From an uncultured Oscillospiraceae bacterium (GTDB lineage: Bacteria > Bacillota > Clostridia > Oscillospirales > Oscillospiraceae), in the NCBI GenBank assembly GCA_900754965.1, contig CAAEEO010000034.1, positions 1-64,000 of the forward strand: a stretch of 64,000 nucleotides of DNA, in the 5' to 3' direction. The notes under the pieces are model-generated. The model was given only the letters and a program-made list of their open reading frames with translations. It was not told the origin of the DNA and ran no database searches. Shown here one piece after another: positions 42,652 to 51,555 of the stretch (the first letter of the stretch is position 1; every line of letters starts with the position of its first letter). The translations under genes and the position numbers were made by a program.

Positions 42652-42972
42652 TTATCTTCTCTCTTTGGGGGATGGCGCTGGCAAGTCTTCATACATTGCA
42701 CGGAACAGACCGGACAAAAAGGCACTGTCTTCCACTTCCTGCACCAGGAGCATTTCTTTTGCGCCCTCATAGGGCAGTTCATACTGGATTTCAGGCATAA
42801 ATCCAACGGCAGACTTTACCGGCTTTACAAGAAGTCTATCGTCATAGATCCCGCCCACGATTTTACCACGGTAGTAGAGGAGAAATTCACCCATCATGGC
42901 GCGATAGGAAATATCCTCTAAGTCTGATAACTGGTCTAAAATAAAATTCAGGTATTCCTGGCTGGATGCCAT
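42652..42972 (-). CDS. TfoX N-terminal domain protein
   Basis: 106 residues with the TfoX-N signature: RAMMGEFLLYYRGKIVGGIYDDRLLVKPV. Single-domain TfoX-N proteins are widespread in Firmicutes; Haemophilus TfoX/Sxy induces competence genes, but a competence role cannot be assumed here. GAGGTG precedes ATG 42972. It is 13 bases upstream of the zinc-ribbon gene and probably co-transcribed. Confidence 0.88.
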   Translation of the reverse strand: MASSQEYLNFILDQLSDLEDISYRAMMGEFLLYYRGKIVGGIYDDRLLVKPVKSAVGFMPEIQYELPYEGAKEMLLVQEVEDSAFLSGLFRAMYEDLPAPSPKERR

Positions 42973-43075
42973 CACTTCACCTCATATAAAAGTCGAAATA
43001 TTAACAACGTGTGGAGGATTATACCACATATTCCGGGAAAATGATAGATAAAACATCTTTTGGAAAACCGTATTT

Positions 43076-43131
43076 TTTACAGGAACTTTACACGGGGATA
43101 CCTTTCAGAGTTTTAATAAACCGTGTATAAT
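43076..43131 (+). promoter_or_regulatory. PhoP-box-like repeats and promoter of the PhoR-like kinase
   Basis: TTTACA at 43076-43081 and 43087-43092 are 11 bp apart and followed, one period later, by a weaker ATACCT (43098). An extended -10 TGTATAAT ends at 43131. The repeats lie just upstream of the -35 region, as at PhoP-activated promoters in Bacillus. Confidence 0.65.
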
Positions 43132-43156
43132 GGTGAAAAATGAAGGGGGAATCATC

Positions 43157-44809
43157 ATGACGGCAAAGATTTTTCAAAATATGGTATTGGTCAGCACCTT
43201 GGTGTTTGCCCTATGTGTTGCGATTTTTATGGGGACGGTGTATGAATACTTTGAAAACCGGGTCTATGATGAACTGCAAAGTGAAGCGGAACTGGCTGTA
43301 CAAGGAGTGACCCACGGCGGGGAGAACTTCTTTGAGGGACTGCAGATGACAGACCGGCTGACCTGGGTGGCGCCGGACGGGACGGTGCTGTTTGACAGTG
43401 TGGCGGATGCATCCCAGATGGAAAACCACGGCGACCGGGAGGAAATCCGTCAGGCACTGGCAGAGGGGATGGGACGCAGCGCCCACTATTCCGAGATCTA
43501 TCTGGAAAAGACCCTGTACTATGCGCTGCGGGCGGCGGATGGAAGTGTCGTTCGCCTTTCCTGCACCCAAAATACGGTTCTGACGCTGCTGATGGGAATG
43601 ATGGGGCCAATTTTGTGGATTTTTTTCCTGGCGCTGATTTTAAGCGGTGTATTGGCCTCTCATCTGTCCAAACGGATTACCCAGCCGCTGAACGACATTT
43701 CGCTGGATAATCCCGGGGAGCGGCCCATTTATCCGGAATTGCACCCCCTGCTGCATCGACTGGAAGAGCAAAACCGTACCATTGGACGGCAGATGGAGGA
43801 ATTGGGGCGCAGACAGCGGGAATTCACGGCTATTACGGAGAATATGAGCGAGGGATTTGTGCTGATTGATAACCGGGGCTTGGTGCTTTCTCACAACAGT
43901 GCGGCAGCGCACATCATTTCTCTGGGGGAGGACAACACCCAGCGGCTGCATTTGGAGGATTCAGAACAGTTCCGGCAGGCGGTCAATACGGCGCTGTCCG
44001 GCCAGCACTGGGAGACTATGCTGGAGCGGGATGGACGGCTGTATCAAGTGGTAGCGAACCCTGTAACGGCCTCGGGGCAGGTGACAGGCGTTTTACTGTT
44101 CATGATGGATGTAACGGAAAAAGAGCAGCGGGAACAGCTGCGCAGAGAATTTACGGCCAATGTCTCTCATGAACTGAAAACACCGCTGACCTCTATCTCA
44201 GGTTTTGCGGAATTGATGAAGGATGGGTTGGTTCCGCCGGAAAAGACCCGGGAGTTTGCAGGAGATATTTATCGGGAGTGCCGCCGGATGATTGACCTGG
44301 TGGGAGATATTCTGAAACTGTCGAAATTGGACGAAGGCGGACAATTTGAGACAGAAACGGTGGATCTGTATGAACTGTCCATGGAAGTGGCCGATCGTTT
44401 GGCGCCAGAGGCTGTGCGCCATGGAATTCACATTGATGTTTCCGGAAAACATTGTGAGATCGTAGGCGTTCGGCAGATTCTGGAAGAGATGATCTACAAC
44501 CTGTGCGACAATGGTATCAAATACAATGTGCCCGGTGGAAATGTACGGATTGATGTGCGCTCGGATCGCCGCCAGACACGGGTAACGGTGTCCGATACAG
44601 GCATTGGCATCCCCTATGGAGATCAAAGCCGGGTGTTTGAGCGGTTTTACCGGGTAGACAAGAGCCATTCCAAAGAGGTGGGCGGCACTGGTTTGGGACT
44701 TTCCATCGTCAAACATGGCGCGCAGTATCACAATGCCAAAATTGCCCTCAGCAGTGAACCGGGTAAGGGGACACAGATTACGCTGCTGTTTCAGCGGGAG
44801 GGCGAATGA
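43157..44809 (+). CDS. PhoR-like sensor histidine kinase with PAS domain
   Basis: 550 residues. A membrane helix (about 8-28), an extracytoplasmic sensor loop (30-145), a second helix (150-172), a PAS domain (about 225-320), the H box VSHELKTPLTSI and the ATPase boxes NLCDNGIKYN, DTGIGIP and GTGLGLSI give the PhoR layout. The start is ATG 43157 behind GAAGGGGG; the ATG at 43130 lies inside the -10 box and cannot be used. No response regulator gene adjoins it. PhoP-like repeats upstream and the Na/Pi transporter downstream suggest phosphate sensing. Confidence 0.9.
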   Translation: MTAKIFQNMVLVSTLVFALCVAIFMGTVYEYFENRVYDELQSEAELAVQGVTHGGENFFEGLQMTDRLTWVAPDGTVLFDSVADASQMENHGDREEIRQALAEGMGRSAHYSEIYLEKTLYYALRAADGSVVRLSCTQNTVLTLLMGMMGPILWIFFLALILSGVLASHLSKRITQPLNDISLDNPGERPIYPELHPLLHRLEEQNRTIGRQMEELGRRQREFTAITENMSEGFVLIDNRGLVLSHNSAAAHIISLGEDNTQRLHLEDSEQFRQAVNTALSGQHWETMLERDGRLYQVVANPVTASGQVTGVLLFMMDVTEKEQREQLRREFTANVSHELKTPLTSISGFAELMKDGLVPPEKTREFAGDIYRECRRMIDLVGDILKLSKLDEGGQFETETVDLYELSMEVADRLAPEAVRHGIHIDVSGKHCEIVGVRQILEEMIYNLCDNGIKYNVPGGNVRIDVRSDRRQTRVTVSDTGIGIPYGDQSRVFERFYRVDKSHSKEVGGTGLGLSIVKHGAQYHNAKIALSSEPGKGTQITLLFQREGE

Positions 44810-44835
44810 AGTTGGCCTGTAAAACTGCAGCGGAC

Positions 44836-44900
44836 TTTACAAACTTTACATAAACTTTACAAACGGCTGATAATGGATTTTACACACGGTGTATTACAAT
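44836..44900 (+). promoter_or_regulatory. PhoP-box-like repeat array and promoter of the Na/Pi transporter
   Basis: TTTACA occurs at 44836, 44845, 44856 and 44879. The copies at 44845 and 44856 are 11 bp apart, and weaker units continue the 11-bp phase at 44867 and 44878. A -10 TACAAT is at 44895-44900. Confidence 0.65.
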
Positions 44901-44944
44901 ACCGATGTAAATTTTGACAAAAAAATTTTGGAAAGGATGTTACT

Positions 44945-46696
44945 ATGTCCATTCTTGATCTGCTTACCATGGTTGGAGGCTTGTGTCTGTTCCTGTTTGG
45001 TATGAACCTGATGGGAGACGGCCTGGAGAAACGAGCCGGTAACCGACTGAAAACGATTCTGGGGAAACTGACCGGCAGTAAGCTGCGTGGGTTTCTGCTG
45101 GGATTGGGTGTTACCGCGATTATCCAGAGCTCCAGTGCCACCACTGTGATGGTGGTCGGTTTTGTAAACTCTGGCATCATGTCTTTGCATCAGGCCATCG
45201 GCATCATCATGGGCGCCAATGTGGGTACCACTGTGACGGCCTGGATTTTGAGTTTGACAGGAATCAGCGGCAGCAGCCTGATCGTGAATCTGCTGAAACC
45301 CAAGTACTTCACCCCCGTTTTGGCGGCAATCGGCATTATTTTCTATATGTTCTCGAAACAGGCCAAGAAAAAGGACACCGGCATGATCCTGCTGGGGTTT
45401 GCCACTCTGATGACCGGAATGGATATTATGACCGGTGCGGTTTCCGGTCTGAGCGAAGTGGAAGGATTCCGGAATATCCTGGTCATGTTCTCCAATCCCT
45501 TTTTGGGGGTACTGGCCGGTATGGTGCTGACGGCAATGATTCAGTCCAGTTCCGCATCTGTGGGTATTTTGCAGGCACTGGCCTCCACAGGACAGGTGAC
45601 CTATGCGACAGCGGTGCCGATCATCATGGGTCAAAACATCGGTACCTGTGTAACGGCAATGTTGGCTTCCGTTGGCACCAACAAGAATGCGAGACGGACG
45701 GCCGTGGTCCATTTGGCATTCAACATTATCGGTACCGCGGTGTGGCTGTTGGTATTTGTGGCGGTGAAGTCCGTGATTGAACTGCCGATCCTGCAGGAAT
45801 CTGCTGACCAGTTGGGGATTGCCGTGCTTCACAGCGCGTTCAACATTCTCTGCACGGTTCTGCTGCTGCCGATGTCCGGACTGCTGGAGAAGATCGCTTA
45901 TGCAGTCATTAAAGATGACGAGAACACGGACAGCATCGAGATTCTGGACGAGCGTTTGATGACAGCGCCTCCGGTGGCCATTGCACAGTGCCGCCGAGTG
46001 GTGGATCAGATGGCAGAGATCGCAGTGCGGTCTTTGAAAAATGCCCTGTCCATGCTGGATGAGTATGACCCGAAAGTGGCGGCCAGTGTCCGTGAGGACG
46101 AAGACCGGACGGACCGCTATGAGGATATGCTGAGCGAGTATCTGGTGAAACTGAGCAACCATGCGCTGAATGACAACGACCGCCAGGAAACTGCTGAACT
46201 GCTGCATTTGATCGGAGACTTTGAGAGGATTTCCGACCATGCGGTGAATATTCTGGAATCCTCTGAGGAAATGCGGGACAAACGGATCTCTTTCTCCCAG
46301 ACCGGTCAGCGTGAACTGAAGATCATGCGCGGGGCTGTGGAAGAAATCCTGGAGATGTCTTTGAAAGCGTACCAGGACAACGATGTGAAACTGGCAAAAA
46401 GTGTAGAGCCGCTGGAAGAAGTGGTGGATACGCTGAAGGAACAGCTGCGGATGCGCCACATTCTGCGTCTGCAAAACGGCACTTGTACCATTGAACTGGG
46501 CTTTGTGTGGGCTGATTTGCTTAACAGCCTGGAACGCGTGGCAGACCATTGCTCCAATATTGCAGGCCGTGTGATCGAGGCTGCCAATCATTCCATGGAT
46601 CTGCACGCTTACATGGAACATATGAAACTGGGCAACCCGGATTTTACCAAACAGTACAGCGAGTTTGCACAGAAATATGCACTGGTAGACGAATAA
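44945..46696 (+). CDS. Na+/phosphate cotransporter with C-terminal PhoU domain
   Basis: 583 residues. The two inverted Na/Pi halves (about 1-150 and 170-320) each carry the signature: QSSSATTVMVVGF and QSSSASVGILQA. After about eight helices comes a cytoplasmic PhoU-like helical domain (about 345-575), a common fusion in bacteria. It should import phosphate with Na+, which agrees with the Na+-type V-ATPase nearby. GAAAGGA lies before the ATG. It is monocistronic, with a strong terminator. Confidence 0.94.
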   Translation: MSILDLLTMVGGLCLFLFGMNLMGDGLEKRAGNRLKTILGKLTGSKLRGFLLGLGVTAIIQSSSATTVMVVGFVNSGIMSLHQAIGIIMGANVGTTVTAWILSLTGISGSSLIVNLLKPKYFTPVLAAIGIIFYMFSKQAKKKDTGMILLGFATLMTGMDIMTGAVSGLSEVEGFRNILVMFSNPFLGVLAGMVLTAMIQSSSASVGILQALASTGQVTYATAVPIIMGQNIGTCVTAMLASVGTNKNARRTAVVHLAFNIIGTAVWLLVFVAVKSVIELPILQESADQLGIAVLHSAFNILCTVLLLPMSGLLEKIAYAVIKDDENTDSIEILDERLMTAPPVAIAQCRRVVDQMAEIAVRSLKNALSMLDEYDPKVAASVREDEDRTDRYEDMLSEYLVKLSNHALNDNDRQETAELLHLIGDFERISDHAVNILESSEEMRDKRISFSQTGQRELKIMRGAVEEILEMSLKAYQDNDVKLAKSVEPLEEVVDTLKEQLRMRHILRLQNGTCTIELGFVWADLLNSLERVADHCSNIAGRVIEAANHSMDLHAYMEHMKLGNPDFTKQYSEFAQKYALVDE

Positions 46697-46714
46697 TAGA
46701 TACTGTGATATAGG

Positions 46715-46757
46715 AAACGCAGGTGCGTCAATCAAATTGACGCACCTGCGTTTTTTT
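46715..46757 (+). terminator. Terminator after the Na/Pi gene
   Basis: 17-bp stem from AACGCAGGTGCGTCAA and its complement, loop of 4, then a T run. Confidence 0.92.
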
Positions 46758-46874
46758 CTTGGAATAAATAGGATGTCCCCGCCATATAGTGCTCTATATA
46801 GCTTGTTCACTGCTTCTGAACAGTCGAATGAGTTAGAAGTTGGAATCTTGGTTGAGCAAAAGGAGGATTTCCGA

Positions 46875-47459
46875 TTGAAAAGTATCATTGTTTGGATATT
46901 AGCGCTTTGGATGGGGGTGAGCTGTGCTCTGCCGGCTGCGGCGGCTTATGACCCGGAGAAAGATTACATGGAGTGCATGATTCGGGCTGTAATGGAGGGG
47001 GATCTTGACGGGGGAACGCAGGCGGAACTGATCCGGAATGAAAAGATTCGGCAGCAGGGATTGAACTATCCCACAATCGCATTTGAGGATCTGCTGCTGC
47101 TCAGTAGAGTGATCTATCGGGAGGCGGGGAGCAACTGGCTGTCCGAAACCTGGAAAATGAGCGTGGGGGAGGTGGTCCTCAACCGGGTGGCATCTTCGGA
47201 ATTCCCGAACACCGTTAGGGAAGTTGTGATGCAGCCAGGACAGTACGGCGGACTCTGCCCGGACTTTCAGGAACTCCGGCCGAGTCGGCTGTGCGTGGAA
47301 ATCGCATTGCGGCTTTTGGGGGGAGAGCGGGTTTTGAACGAACCGTCGGTAGTTTTTCAATCCAATGACCGCTTAGGCAGCGGTGTCTTTCAAAAGTTGA
47401 CGGATGGGGAATTGGGCGTTACCTATTTATGCTATTCCAGTCATCCGGAATTATACTGA
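46875..47459 (+). CDS. Secreted SleB-like cell wall hydrolase (Hydrolase_2)
   Basis: 194 residues. A signal peptide (about 1-24, ending LPAAAA) is followed by a hydrolase domain with LSRVIYREAGSN (catalytic Glu), VGEVVLNRVAS and a closing FQSNDRLGSGVF, as in SleB/CwlJ lytic enzymes. It should cleave cortex or cell-wall glycan. The start is TTG 46875, seven bases after AGGAGG; the longer frame starting at 46737 runs back into the preceding terminator. It is not proof of sporulation by itself. Confidence 0.88.
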   Translation: MKSIIVWILALWMGVSCALPAAAAYDPEKDYMECMIRAVMEGDLDGGTQAELIRNEKIRQQGLNYPTIAFEDLLLLSRVIYREAGSNWLSETWKMSVGEVVLNRVASSEFPNTVREVVMQPGQYGGLCPDFQELRPSRLCVEIALRLLGGERVLNEPSVVFQSNDRLGSGVFQKLTDGELGVTYLCYSSHPELY

Positions 47460-47468
47460 AATCAACAG

Positions 47469-47505
47469 AAAAACCGGTTCGCAGTGTGCTGCGAACCGGT
47501 TTTTT
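47469..47505. terminator. Bidirectional terminator
   Basis: 16-bp stem AAAAACCGGTTCGCAG and its complement, loop of about 5. It lies between converging genes. Confidence 0.92.
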
Positions 47506-47521
47506 CGACGTTTTGCAGAAT

Positions 47522-48370
47522 TCAGAAAATATCCTCAAAGACCCGCTCGGGGGGCAGCTCCAACAGTGCAGGGTTGTGGAGCAGCTGCTTGAGGAATCGA
47601 AAGGCCTCGGTGAAGTAATACACATCCGCAATGCGGCTGTCGTATGTGACGCGGAAACTCATTGCACGGCGTCCCTGGATCTGACTGGTGCTGATGGACA
47701 TGGTCATAGGAAGATCACCGAATGCACCCAGACCGATATAGGTGGGGCGGGCGCCGTGTACAGAAAGAGAGCTGATGGACAGGGAACCGTGATAGGGACT
47801 GCTTTCCAAAAAACTCTGGGGGAGTTTTCCAAAGTAATCCAACATACGCAAAAACCAGAAGTTCAGCTTGACGAAGGGGCGGGGGAGATGGAGCACCGTC
47901 TCAGAGGGGAGATAAGCTGGCTGGGCGCTGCCGGACTTCAGCTGCTGCACGGCGCTGCGGATTTTCCGATACACATCGTAGACAGTGTCGGAGGGCGACA
48001 GGGATACTTTGATGAACCGGGCGGACTGCCGGTCAGATTCATTTTTGGCGGCGGTAATGATCACAGAAATGTCGTTCCTGGCGTAAATCCGCTGACCAGA
48101 AATGAACCGGTTGATAGCGGGCATGACTGCCACAGTGCGCACATAGGCGGCCACCAAGACATGAAGCAGATTGAGATTGGCAAATTCACCCACCGCTTTT
48201 TCATGCAGCCAAAATTCTGCATCAGTGATGTCCACCGCATCTTCATACAGGTTGGCGGCAGATTGCCGGTCAGGAACGAAGTAGGGGGTGAACTGATCTG
48301 CCTCCGGCAAATTGTGAAGCGGCCGGCCTGCTTTGAGTCCGCCGCTTTTGGTTACGGTATGTTGGCTCAT
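47522..48370 (-). CDS. 2-oxoacid dehydrogenase E2-like acyltransferase fold protein without catalytic His
   Basis: 282 residues corresponding to a lone E2/chloramphenicol-acetyltransferase-type domain. The C-terminus, MSFRVTYDSRIADVYYFTEAFRFL, lines up with the E2 motif (DHRxxDG), but His is Ser and the Gly is Val. No lipoyl or E1-binding domain and no E1/E3 genes are nearby. It may bind an acyl-CoA or act as a scaffold rather than an enzyme. It has its own promoter overlapped by an inverted repeat. Confidence 0.8.
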   Translation of the reverse strand: MSQHTVTKSGGLKAGRPLHNLPEADQFTPYFVPDRQSAANLYEDAVDITDAEFWLHEKAVGEFANLNLLHVLVAAYVRTVAVMPAINRFISGQRIYARNDISVIITAAKNESDRQSARFIKVSLSPSDTVYDVYRKIRSAVQQLKSGSAQPAYLPSETVLHLPRPFVKLNFWFLRMLDYFGKLPQSFLESSPYHGSLSISSLSVHGARPTYIGLGAFGDLPMTMSISTSQIQGRRAMSFRVTYDSRIADVYYFTEAFRFLKQLLHNPALLELPPERVFEDIF

Positions 48371-48394
48371 GTTTGATTCTCCGTATTTGATGTT

Positions 48395-48449
48395 TGTAAA
48401 ATAGTCGGTAAACTCGTGAGAAGTGTAACTTTTTGTTTATTTTACAATA
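48395..48449. repeat. Inverted repeat TTGTAAAATA / TATTTTACAA
   Basis: Two perfect 10-bp arms (48395-48404 and 48440-48449) lie 35 bases apart; the second overlaps the -10 box of the E2-like gene and the first lies in its leader. It could be a two-site operator. Confidence 0.5.
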
Positions 48450-48469
48450 CTCCGGTCGTAAACGCAAGG
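48441..48469 (-). promoter_or_regulatory. Promoter of the E2-like gene
   Basis: On the minus strand, TTGCGT (48469-48464), 17 bp, TAAAAT (48446-48441). Confidence 0.55.
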
Positions 48470-48680
48470 GGAAATCCTGCTCAAAAGAGAAACAGGGAGA
48501 AATGGCGTGCACAGCGCGGACAAGCGTACATAGAGGAAAGAATTGTGCAAATCGTCAAAAGAGAAAGACCGTTTTTTACAAATCGATGCAAAGACGCGGA
48601 GTTTAACAAATAACTAACAAAACGCCAAAGAAACAGGCGATTTTTGTATCAATTTTGACAAGTAAAAAGGGCGTTTTTGC

Positions 48681-48709
48681 TTGCATTGTTGTTCAAATTG
48701 GGGTATACT
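48681..48709 (+). promoter_or_regulatory. Promoter of the V/A-type ATPase operon
   Basis: TTGCAT, 17 bp, TATACT. The leader contains a GCCTGT/ACAGGC hairpin (48712-48745) directly before the ribosome site. The rest of the 388-base gap (48470-48680) shows no gene. Confidence 0.65.
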
Positions 48710-48758
48710 TTGCCTGTATCAATACGGATACCTGTCGAAACAGGCGGGAGGTGTGTCA

Positions 48759-49073
48759 ATGTCATTTGAAGCGATCAATGTGATCAACCAGGCAGAGGAA
48801 TCTGCCAAGAAGAACCATGCTCAAGCTCTTGCAGATGCCAAGGCGGCGGAGGCCGCGGCGGCAGCGGAGGGCAAGGCATCGGTGGAAACCGCAATGTCTC
48901 ATGCACGCAGTCAGGTGCATGACCAGCAGACCCGGATGGATGCCGAGGCTGTCGCCGCAGCCCAGGCTCTGGCCGGCGAGACCGAACAGAAAAAGGCTGC
49001 AATGCGAACCAGCGCCGAGGGACGTCTTGACAAAGCTGCGTCACTTATCGTGGAAAGGATCGTGAACGGCTGA
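48759..49073 (+). CDS. V/A-type ATPase peripheral stalk subunit G/H
   Basis: 104 residues, almost all Ala/Glu/Gln/Lys-rich helix, as expected for the right-handed coiled coil that pairs with subunit E in the peripheral stalk. GGGAGGTG precedes ATG 48759. It is the first gene of the nine-gene operon, and its stop overlaps the subunit I start (TGATG). Sequence alone would be weak; the position makes it safe. Confidence 0.87.
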   Translation: MSFEAINVINQAEESAKKNHAQALADAKAAEAAAAAEGKASVETAMSHARSQVHDQQTRMDAEAVAAAQALAGETEQKKAAMRTSAEGRLDKAASLIVERIVNG

Positions 49074-50998
49074 TGGCAATCGTAAAAATGAAGAAGCTGA
49101 AGCTGTTCGTGGCCTCTCCCCAACGGGAGAAACTGCTACGAGAGCTGATGCTACTGGGGTGCGTGGAGGTCAGCGAGCCGTCCGTTGAGGAGGGGCAGAC
49201 CCTCAATCTGCGGAAGAACGACGCGACAGACCTGGTGCAGCTCAGAACCGATCTGGCGGCGTTTACCAACAGTATTGCGTTGCTGAAGAAGTATGCGCCG
49301 GAGAAATCCGGACTGCTGTCTCCGCTGCCGGAAGTCCCGCTCAGTGAATTGCTGGACGAGACAAAATTGTCCGAAGACCTGGCACTGGCGAACCGGATCA
49401 TCGGACTGGACGACAAAATCCGCCGACTGACGGCGGAGGAAACTGCAAAACGCGCGGAGATCCAGGCACTGACGCCATGGAAAGATCTGGACTTGCCTCT
49501 GGAGTGCAACGGAACGGAGACCAGCGCTCTCATTCTTGCCACTTTCCCGGGTTCTGTGGATCTGGATCAGGCAGAAAGCGCGTTGGAGAGCGCAGTGGAA
49601 CGGGCGGAACTGTTCCGGGTCTGCACGGAGAAGTCGGCGCAGTATGTTGCGCTGGTGTGCTACCGGGAAGATCTGGAGGCAGCCCAATCTGCACTGCGGA
49701 GTTTTGGCTTTGCGGCAGTGAACTTGGGAGATTTCCGAGGGACGGCTGCAGAAAACATTCGGGCCGACGAGGCGGCGCTGGTGGAACTGTCAGCAGAGAA
49801 AGAACGCTGTGCTGCAGAAATCGCAGCGCAGGCCGAGCATCGGATGGAACTGAAACTCCGGGCCGATACTGTGGCTACAAAAGTGTCACGGGCAGAGGCC
49901 GAAGACAAGCTGCTGTGCACAGACAGCGTCTCCATTCTGGAGGGCTGGGTGCCGGCAGAGAAGGAAAGCGAACTGGAGAACCTGCTGGAGTCTTACGACT
50001 GTGCGTGGGAGACCCGGGCGCCGGTGGAAGAGGAATATCCTCAGGTGCCGGTCAAACTGAAGAACGGGAAGATTTCCCGTGCATTGAACACCGTAACGGA
50101 AATGTACAGCCTGCCCGCCTATGACGGCGTGGACCCGAACCCGCTGATGACGCCGTTTTTTATTTTGTTCTACGGCGCAATGATGGCGGATATGGGATAC
50201 GGGCTGCTGATGATCATTATTTGCAGTCTGGTGCTGCATAAAAAGAAACCTCGGGAGAGCCAGAGAAACTTCTTTGAGCTGTTCCGGTGGTGCGGTATCT
50301 CCACATTCTTCTGGGGATTCCTGACCGGTGGTTTCTTCGGCGATGCACCGGCTCAGGTGGCAAAGATCCTGGGCATCGAATGGGGCGGACTGTGGTCCCT
50401 GTTCAATCCCCTGGAAGACACGGTGATGATCCTGGCAGGCGCCATGTGTATGGGCCTGGTACATATCCTGACCGGTACAGTGGTAGGATTTATCGAAAAT
50501 GTGAAGGCAAAGAACTGGGGCGCTGCGATTAGCGACCAGGTGTGCGTGTGGTTCCTGCTGGCAGGAATTGCCTGCGCCATCCTGGGGGCAGGTCCCTGGG
50601 TCCTGATCATCGGCCTGGTGCTGATGGTGGTCGGTTCCTTTATGACCAACACTGGATTCGGTAAAATCACCGGAATTTTCGGGGCGATCTACAACAATGC
50701 TACCGGTTATTTCGGAGATATCCTGTCTTATGCCCGTATTATGGCACTGATGCTGGCGGGCAGCGTCATCGCTCAGGTGTTCAACACCATTGGCGCGATC
50801 CCCGGCAATCTGTTTGTGTTCCTCATCATCTCCATTTTGGGGAACGCGCTGAACTTCGGCCTGAACCTGTTGGGCTGCTATGTGCATGACCTGCGTCTGC
50901 AGTGCCTGGAGTTCTTTGGTAAGTTCTACAAGGATGGCGGAAAACCCTTCCGTCCCCTGGATGTTGAAACAAAATTTGTGAATGTTGCAGAGCAATAA
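49073..50998 (+). CDS. ntpI: V/A-type ATPase subunit I (membrane stator)
   Basis: 641 residues. The N-terminal half (about 1-330) is the long two-lobed cytoplasmic arm; the C-terminal half (about 345-620) has about eight membrane helices with GAMMADMGYGLLM, LTGGFFGD and YFGDILSYARIMAL, the last containing the Arg that faces the rotor. It forms the ion path with subunit K and connects to the peripheral stalks. Confidence 0.94.
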   Translation: MAIVKMKKLKLFVASPQREKLLRELMLLGCVEVSEPSVEEGQTLNLRKNDATDLVQLRTDLAAFTNSIALLKKYAPEKSGLLSPLPEVPLSELLDETKLSEDLALANRIIGLDDKIRRLTAEETAKRAEIQALTPWKDLDLPLECNGTETSALILATFPGSVDLDQAESALESAVERAELFRVCTEKSAQYVALVCYREDLEAAQSALRSFGFAAVNLGDFRGTAAENIRADEAALVELSAEKERCAAEIAAQAEHRMELKLRADTVATKVSRAEAEDKLLCTDSVSILEGWVPAEKESELENLLESYDCAWETRAPVEEEYPQVPVKLKNGKISRALNTVTEMYSLPAYDGVDPNPLMTPFFILFYGAMMADMGYGLLMIIICSLVLHKKKPRESQRNFFELFRWCGISTFFWGFLTGGFFGDAPAQVAKILGIEWGGLWSLFNPLEDTVMILAGAMCMGLVHILTGTVVGFIENVKAKNWGAAISDQVCVWFLLAGIACAILGAGPWVLIIGLVLMVVGSFMTNTGFGKITGIFGAIYNNATGYFGDILSYARIMALMLAGSVIAQVFNTIGAIPGNLFVFLIISILGNALNFGLNLLGCYVHDLRLQCLEFFGKFYKDGGKPFRPLDVETKFVNVAEQ

Positions 50999-51012
50999 GG
51001 AGGAAATTAAAA

Positions 51013-51498
51013 ATGGGATTTTTTGAAGCTTTTGGTGGCATGACCCTGGGATTCCTGGGCGCAGGTCTGGCAGCAGCACTGTGCTGCATTGGTTCCGCAA
51101 AAGGTACCGGCATCGCCGGTGAGGCCGGCACAGGTCTGCTGTGCGAAGACCCCAGCAAGTTCGGTAAAGTCATGATTCTGCAGGTCATTCCCGGTACGCA
51201 GGGTCTGTACGGTCTGGTCGTTTGGTTCTTCGCATGCTACACCATGGGTATGCTGGACGGCAGCGCAATCAACATGACCGTTCAGGAAGGTCTGCGTTAC
51301 TTCGCAGCTTGCCTGCCCATGGCAATCGGCGGTCTGCTGTCTGCAATCGCTCAGGGCCGCGTGGCTGCAGGTTCCATCAACATTCTGGCAAAGAAACCCG
51401 ACGACTGGTCCAAGGGCATGGTTCTGTGCATCACGGTTGAGTTCTACGCCATTCTGTCTCTGCTGGCTTCCATGCTCATGATCCTGAACATCGGCTGA
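51013..51498 (+). CDS. ntpK: V/A-type ATPase subunit K (rotor ring), Na+-type
   Basis: 161 residues, four membrane helices in two hairpins. The motifs that bind Na+ in Enterococcus NtpK are present: PGTQGLYG (Thr and Gln), IAQGRVAAG (Gln), and the ion-carrying Glu in CITVEFYAIL. Only the second hairpin carries the carboxylate, also as in Enterococcus. This argues that the enzyme moves Na+ rather than H+. AAGGAGG precedes the ATG, 15 bases after ntpI. Confidence 0.95.
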   Translation: MGFFEAFGGMTLGFLGAGLAAALCCIGSAKGTGIAGEAGTGLLCEDPSKFGKVMILQVIPGTQGLYGLVVWFFACYTMGMLDGSAINMTVQEGLRYFAACLPMAIGGLLSAIAQGRVAAGSINILAKKPDDWSKGMVLCITVEFYAILSLLASMLMILNIG

Positions 51499-51555
51499 GC
51501 CGGCGTTCCAATGAAAAACCAAAACGGTTTGAATTGTTATGAAGGGAATTGAGCT

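Noticed and set aside
43130..43156. Upstream ATG for the PhoR-like kinase
   Set aside because: It lies within the -10 box TATAAT, so it cannot be in the transcript.
44894..46888. 664-codon minus-strand open frame
   Set aside because: Antisense of the Na/Pi transporter; it also crosses the PhoP-like repeats.
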